Below are positions 37,071-40,037 of a DNA stretch of 40,037 bases, piece by piece (the stretch's first letter is position 1; each line of letters begins with the position of its first letter). Under the pieces are notes generated by a model. It did no database searches and was not told the origin of the DNA. It saw only the letters and a list, made by a program, of their open reading frames with translations. The translations under genes were made by a program, and so were the position numbers. Location: NCBI GenBank assembly GCA_028247015.1, contig JAOKFJ010000007.1, positions 1-40,037 on the forward strand. Reading direction: 5' to 3'. Source of the stretch: Methylophilaceae bacterium (GTDB lineage Bacteria > Pseudomonadota > Gammaproteobacteria > Burkholderiales > Methylophilaceae).

Positions 37071-38175
37071 ATGGAACAAGAAGAGATTTTGCTACTAAAA
37101 CAGACTATTACTACTGTTAATGAAAAATTTACAGTGCTGCGGAGGTATCTTTGACCTTGATGAAAAAATAGAAAGAATTCAAGAGTTAACAACAAAACAA
37201 GAAGATCCTGCGACGTGGTCAGATAGAGTCTTAAGTCAAAAAATTGGTAAGGAAAAAAAGGTGCTTGAGGAAATGGTAAATCAAGCTCAACAGTTGACTC
37301 ATCAGTTGAATGATAATGCAGAGCTCTTTGAATTGGCTTTAGCTGAAAATGATAGCGATACTCTGATCACTATAAAAAAAGACACTGAACAACTAGAAAA
37401 AAAAGTAGATGATATTGAATTTAAGAGAATGTTTTCTAATCCAATGGACCCTAATAATTGTTTTATTGACTTTCAATCAGGTAGTGGAGGAACTGAAGCT
37501 CAAGATTGGGCAAATATGTTATTTCGAATGTATATGCGTTATGCAGAAAGAAAACATTTTAAGGTAGAAATATTAGAATTTTCTGAAGGAGAGGTAGCCG
37601 GAATAAAAGGCGCAACTCTTAAAATTACAGGTGATTATGCCTTTGGTTACTTTAGAACAGAAACAGGGATACATAGATTGGTAAGAAAGTCTCCATTTGA
37701 TTCAGGCAGTCGGCGCCACACTTCTTTTGCTGGAGTAAATGTTTATCCAGAAATTGATGACTCGATTGATATTGAGGTTAATCCTGCAGAACTAAGAATT
37801 GATACTTATCGAGCTTCTGGTGCCGGAGGTCAACATATCAATAAAACAGATTCTGCTGTTAGAATTACACATTTACCAACTAATACTGTTGTTCAATGCC
37901 AAAATGATCGTTCTCAGCATCGAAACAAAGCAGAGGCGATGAATATGCTTAAAGCACAACTATATACTATGGAGCTTAATAAGCGGAACGAAGAGAAGCA
38001 GGCAGTTGAAGATGCAAAGACTGATATTGGCTGGGGACATCAGATTAGAAGTTATGTTTTAGATCAGTCTCGAATTAAGGACCTAAGAACCAATATTGAG
38101 GTTGGAAATACACAAGGGGTTCTAGACGGAGATTTAGATCCATTTATTAGTGAGAGTTTAAAGCAAGGGGTATAG
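37071..38175 (+). CDS. prfB: Peptide chain release factor 2, with programmed +1 frameshift
   Basis: RF2 releases peptides at UGA and UAA. Translation starts at ATG 37071 and reads 27 codons to CTT (37149-37151), where the next in-frame codon is TGA (37152-37154). A +1 shift resumes at GAC (37153) and continues to TAG at 38173-38175, giving 367 residues. The junction protein VLRRYLDLDEKIE matches the family across the shift, so the gene is intact. The stop-recognition motif SPF is at about 207-209 and the catalytic GGQ at 252-254. A standalone reading from 37120 misses the true N-terminus. lysS follows after 1 bp, the classic prfB-lysS operon. Confidence 0.98.
37141..37155 (+). promoter_or_regulatory. 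prfB programmed +1 frameshift site
   Basis: ggaggtatctttgac contains the internal Shine-Dalgarno (GGAGG), a 3-base spacer (TAT), the slippery CTT and the in-frame stop TGA followed by C. The weak UGA-C context lets low RF2 levels favour the shift, so RF2 controls its own synthesis. The site matches the well-known E. coli arrangement. Confidence 0.97.
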
Positions 38176-38176
38176 A

Positions 38177-39691
38177 TTGAGTGAAAATAATCAACCTGTA
38201 ATTAAGGATGAAAATTCGATAATTTTAGAGCGACGAGCTAAATTAAAAGAGCTTCGTGAAAAGGGCGTGGCTTTTCCAAACCAGTTCGCTCCAGATGCTT
38301 TTGCCAGAAAATTACATCAAGATTACGACGGACTCGATAAGGAAGCCTTAGAAGAAAAATCGATGGTGGTCTCAATTGCAGGGCGAATGATGTTAAAGCG
38401 TGTGATGGGGAAGGCGAGCTTTGCAACTATTCAAGATTCAACTGGGCGCATACAGCTTTATGTTTCTAGGGATTTAATAAATAATGAAGCTAATCCTGAG
38501 CTCTATTCTTCCTTTAAACGCTGGGATTTAGGCGATATACTTTGGGCAAAAGGAACATTATTTAAAACAAAAACTAACGAACTTTCATTATACGTTACCG
38601 AGATTAACTTACTGACAAAATCTTTAAGGCCTTTACCAGAAAAATTTCATGGCTTATCAGATCAAGAAACAAAATATCGTCAGCGCTATGTCGATTTAAT
38701 TGTAAATGAAGATACCCGAGATACATTTTTAAAGCGAAGTCAGATTGTTGCAGGTATTCGTGCTTTTATGACAGATCATCAATTCTTAGAAGTAGAAACT
38801 CCAATGTTGCATGCAATCCCTGGGGGTGCTACCGCAAAACCATTCGAGACACATCATAATGCTTTGGATATGGATATGTTTTTAAGGATTGCTCCTGAGC
38901 TCTATTTAAAAAGGTTGGTTGTTGGGGGATTTGATCGAGTATTTGAGATAAATAGAAATTTTCGGAATGAAGGGTTAAGTGTTAGACATAATCCTGAGTT
39001 TACTATGATGGAGTTCTATGCAGCCTATACTGATTATCATTGGCTAATGAATTTTACAGAAAATTGTATTCGTAATGTGGCAGAACTAACAACTGGATCA
39101 ATGGTAGTTCAGTACCAAGGAAAGCCAATTGATTTTAGTAAGCCATTTGACAGGCTAACTTTGGTTCAGGCAATCATGAAGTATTCTGATCGTTTTAAAG
39201 ATAGTGAGCTTATTGATAAAGGATTCATTAAGAATATCTTATCAAAGACAGGAATTTCTCTAACAGAAAATGCAGGGTTAGGCGCATATCAGTTAGCACT
39301 TTTTGAGGCTGTTGCTGAAGAGCATTTATGGGATCCGACTTACATCATTGATTACCCTATTGAGGTTTCTCCATTGGCAAGAACTTCTGATACTAATCCA
39401 GAGATCACAGAACGATTCGAGTTGTTTATTGCCGGACGTGAGATTGCAAATGGCTTTTCAGAGTTGAATGATGCAGAGGATCAAGCAGCACGTTTTAAAG
39501 CTCAAGCCCAAGCTAAAGAGGCGGGGGATGAAGAGGCCATGTTTTATGATGCTGATTTTATTCGTGCATTAGAGTACGGCATGCCACCAACAGGTGGTTG
39601 TGGTATTGGAATAGATCGATTAGTGATGTTAGTTACTGACAGCCCGAGCATTAGAGATGTAATTTTATTCCCTCATATGAGAGCAGAGTAA
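38177..39691 (+). CDS. lysS: Lysine--tRNA ligase (class II)
   Basis: LysS charges tRNA-Lys. The 504-residue protein has the N-terminal OB-fold anticodon domain (about 60-160, including [23 protein letters not shown]) and the class II catalytic core. That core shows motif 1 around FLEVETPML, motif 2 in [11 protein letters not shown]...[14 protein letters not shown], and motif 3 [13 protein letters not shown] (473-485). The start is TTG 38177, supported by AAGGGG (38165-38170) six bases before it and by only 1 bp separating it from prfB. It is the standard class II enzyme. Confidence 0.98.
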   Translation: MSENNQPVIKDENSIILERRAKLKELREKGVAFPNQFAPDAFARKLHQDYDGLDKEALEEKSMVVSIAGRMMLKRVMGKASFATIQDSTGRIQLYVSRDLINNEANPELYSSFKRWDLGDILWAKGTLFKTKTNELSLYVTEINLLTKSLRPLPEKFHGLSDQETKYRQRYVDLIVNEDTRDTFLKRSQIVAGIRAFMTDHQFLEVETPMLHAIPGGATAKPFETHHNALDMDMFLRIAPELYLKRLVVGGFDRVFEINRNFRNEGLSVRHNPEFTMMEFYAAYTDYHWLMNFTENCIRNVAELTTGSMVVQYQGKPIDFSKPFDRLTLVQAIMKYSDRFKDSELIDKGFIKNILSKTGISLTENAGLGAYQLALFEAVAEEHLWDPTYIIDYPIEVSPLARTSDTNPEITERFELFIAGREIANGFSELNDAEDQAARFKAQAQAKEAGDEEAMFYDADFIRALEYGMPPTGGCGIGIDRLVMLVTDSPSIRDVILFPHMRAE

Positions 39692-39696
39692 AAATC

Positions 39697-40037
39697 ATGA
39701 ATAAATATTCAAGTTACGATCGTGATTTAATGAGCCCTAAAGACGCACTCCAAGTTTTAGTCGAAGGAAATACTCGTTTCGTTAATAACGACAAACGTCA
39801 GTATGATATGTTAATAACTAGGAATGAAACTAAAGATAAACAACAGCCTTTTGCTTCCATTTTAGGCTGCAGTGATTCTAGAGCTTCAGTTGAGTTCGTT
39901 TTTGATCAGAATTTGGGTGATTTATTTAGTGTGAGACTCGCAGGGAATATTGCATCAAAAGAGGCAGTTGGAAGTCTTGAATTTTCAACCAAATACCTAG
40001 GTTCTAAAATTATTGTTGTTATGGGCCATACAAATTG
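39697..40037 (+). CDS. Beta-class carbonic anhydrase, N-terminal part
   Basis: The gene starts at ATG 39697, 5 bp after lysS, and is cut by the window end after 113 complete codons. The visible part has the beta-carbonic anhydrase zinc and catalytic residues: C58 and D60-R62 in GCSDSRA, then RLAGNI (80-85), GSLEF (92-96) and VMGHTN with H111, where the final ligand Cys would be the next, incomplete codon (TG-). It should interconvert CO2 and bicarbonate in the cytoplasm, supplying bicarbonate for carboxylations and for CarAB. The C-terminal half cannot be judged. Confidence 0.93.
   Translation, partial: MNKYSSYDRDLMSPKDALQVLVEGNTRFVNNDKRQYDMLITRNETKDKQQPFASILGCSDSRASVEFVFDQNLGDLFSVRLAGNIASKEAVGSLEFSTKYLGSKIIVVMGHTN

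Overview
The window is a gene-dense, AT-rich (roughly one-third GC by eye, not computed) stretch of bacterial chromosome with 41 protein genes, almost no intergenic space and no visible mobile element, CRISPR array, prophage, rRNA or tRNA. The gene blocks (ftsYEX; M16 pair-rsmD-coaD-fdx; hemH-hrcA / nadK-recN / fur / bamE-dapB-carAB-greA; yhbY / rlmE-ftsH-folP-glmM; pstSCAB; prfB-lysS) are those of beta- and gammaproteobacteria. Low GC, short spacers, stop-stop overlaps and an Entner-Doudoroff pair (edd-eda) suggest a streamlined free-living betaproteobacterium. My best guess is a Methylophilaceae relative of the OM43 / Methylopumilus type. That placement is inference.

Layout. 1-1936 (minus): ftsX (cut by the window edge), ftsE and ftsY, for cell division and SRP-dependent membrane targeting. 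2013-6337 (plus): one likely operon of two M16 peptidase-family proteins (the second lacks its zinc site), rsmD, coaD, a 4Fe-4S ferredoxin and gloA. 6334-9972 (minus): the grpE-dnaK-dnaJ chaperone operon behind a clear sigma-32-type promoter. 10122-13244 (plus): edd, eda and an unassigned HAD hydrolase. 13241-17836 (minus): hldE, hldD, hemH, hrcA (LPS heptose synthesis, heme and a heat-shock repressor). 17945-20479 (plus): nadK, recN. 20476-20943 (minus): fur. 21021-28024 (plus): bamE with a very long tail, dapB, carA, carB, greA and a DUF4149 membrane protein. 28021-28308 (minus): yhbY. 28351-33120 (plus): rlmE, ftsH, folP, glmM. 33136-36908 (minus): pstS-pstC-pstA-pstB with a Pho box. 37071-40037 (plus): prfB with its programmed +1 frameshift, lysS and the start of a beta-carbonic anhydrase.

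Regulation visible in the sequence: a sigma-32 promoter before grpE, a near-perfect Pho box before pstS, an intrinsic terminator between pstS and pstC, perfect hairpins between dnaK and dnaJ and between ftsH and folP, sigma-70-like promoters before edd and carA, a structured carA leader, and the RF2 autoregulatory frameshift. No gene-free stretch exceeds 300 bases; the longest is the pstS/prfB divergent region (162 bp).

I found no previously undescribed system. This is a housekeeping region. The most worthwhile oddities are the BamE tail, the basic repeat-built FtsY N-terminus, the intercistronic hairpins, the carA leader, the repeated 4-bp convergent stop overlaps, and a pst operon without phoU.
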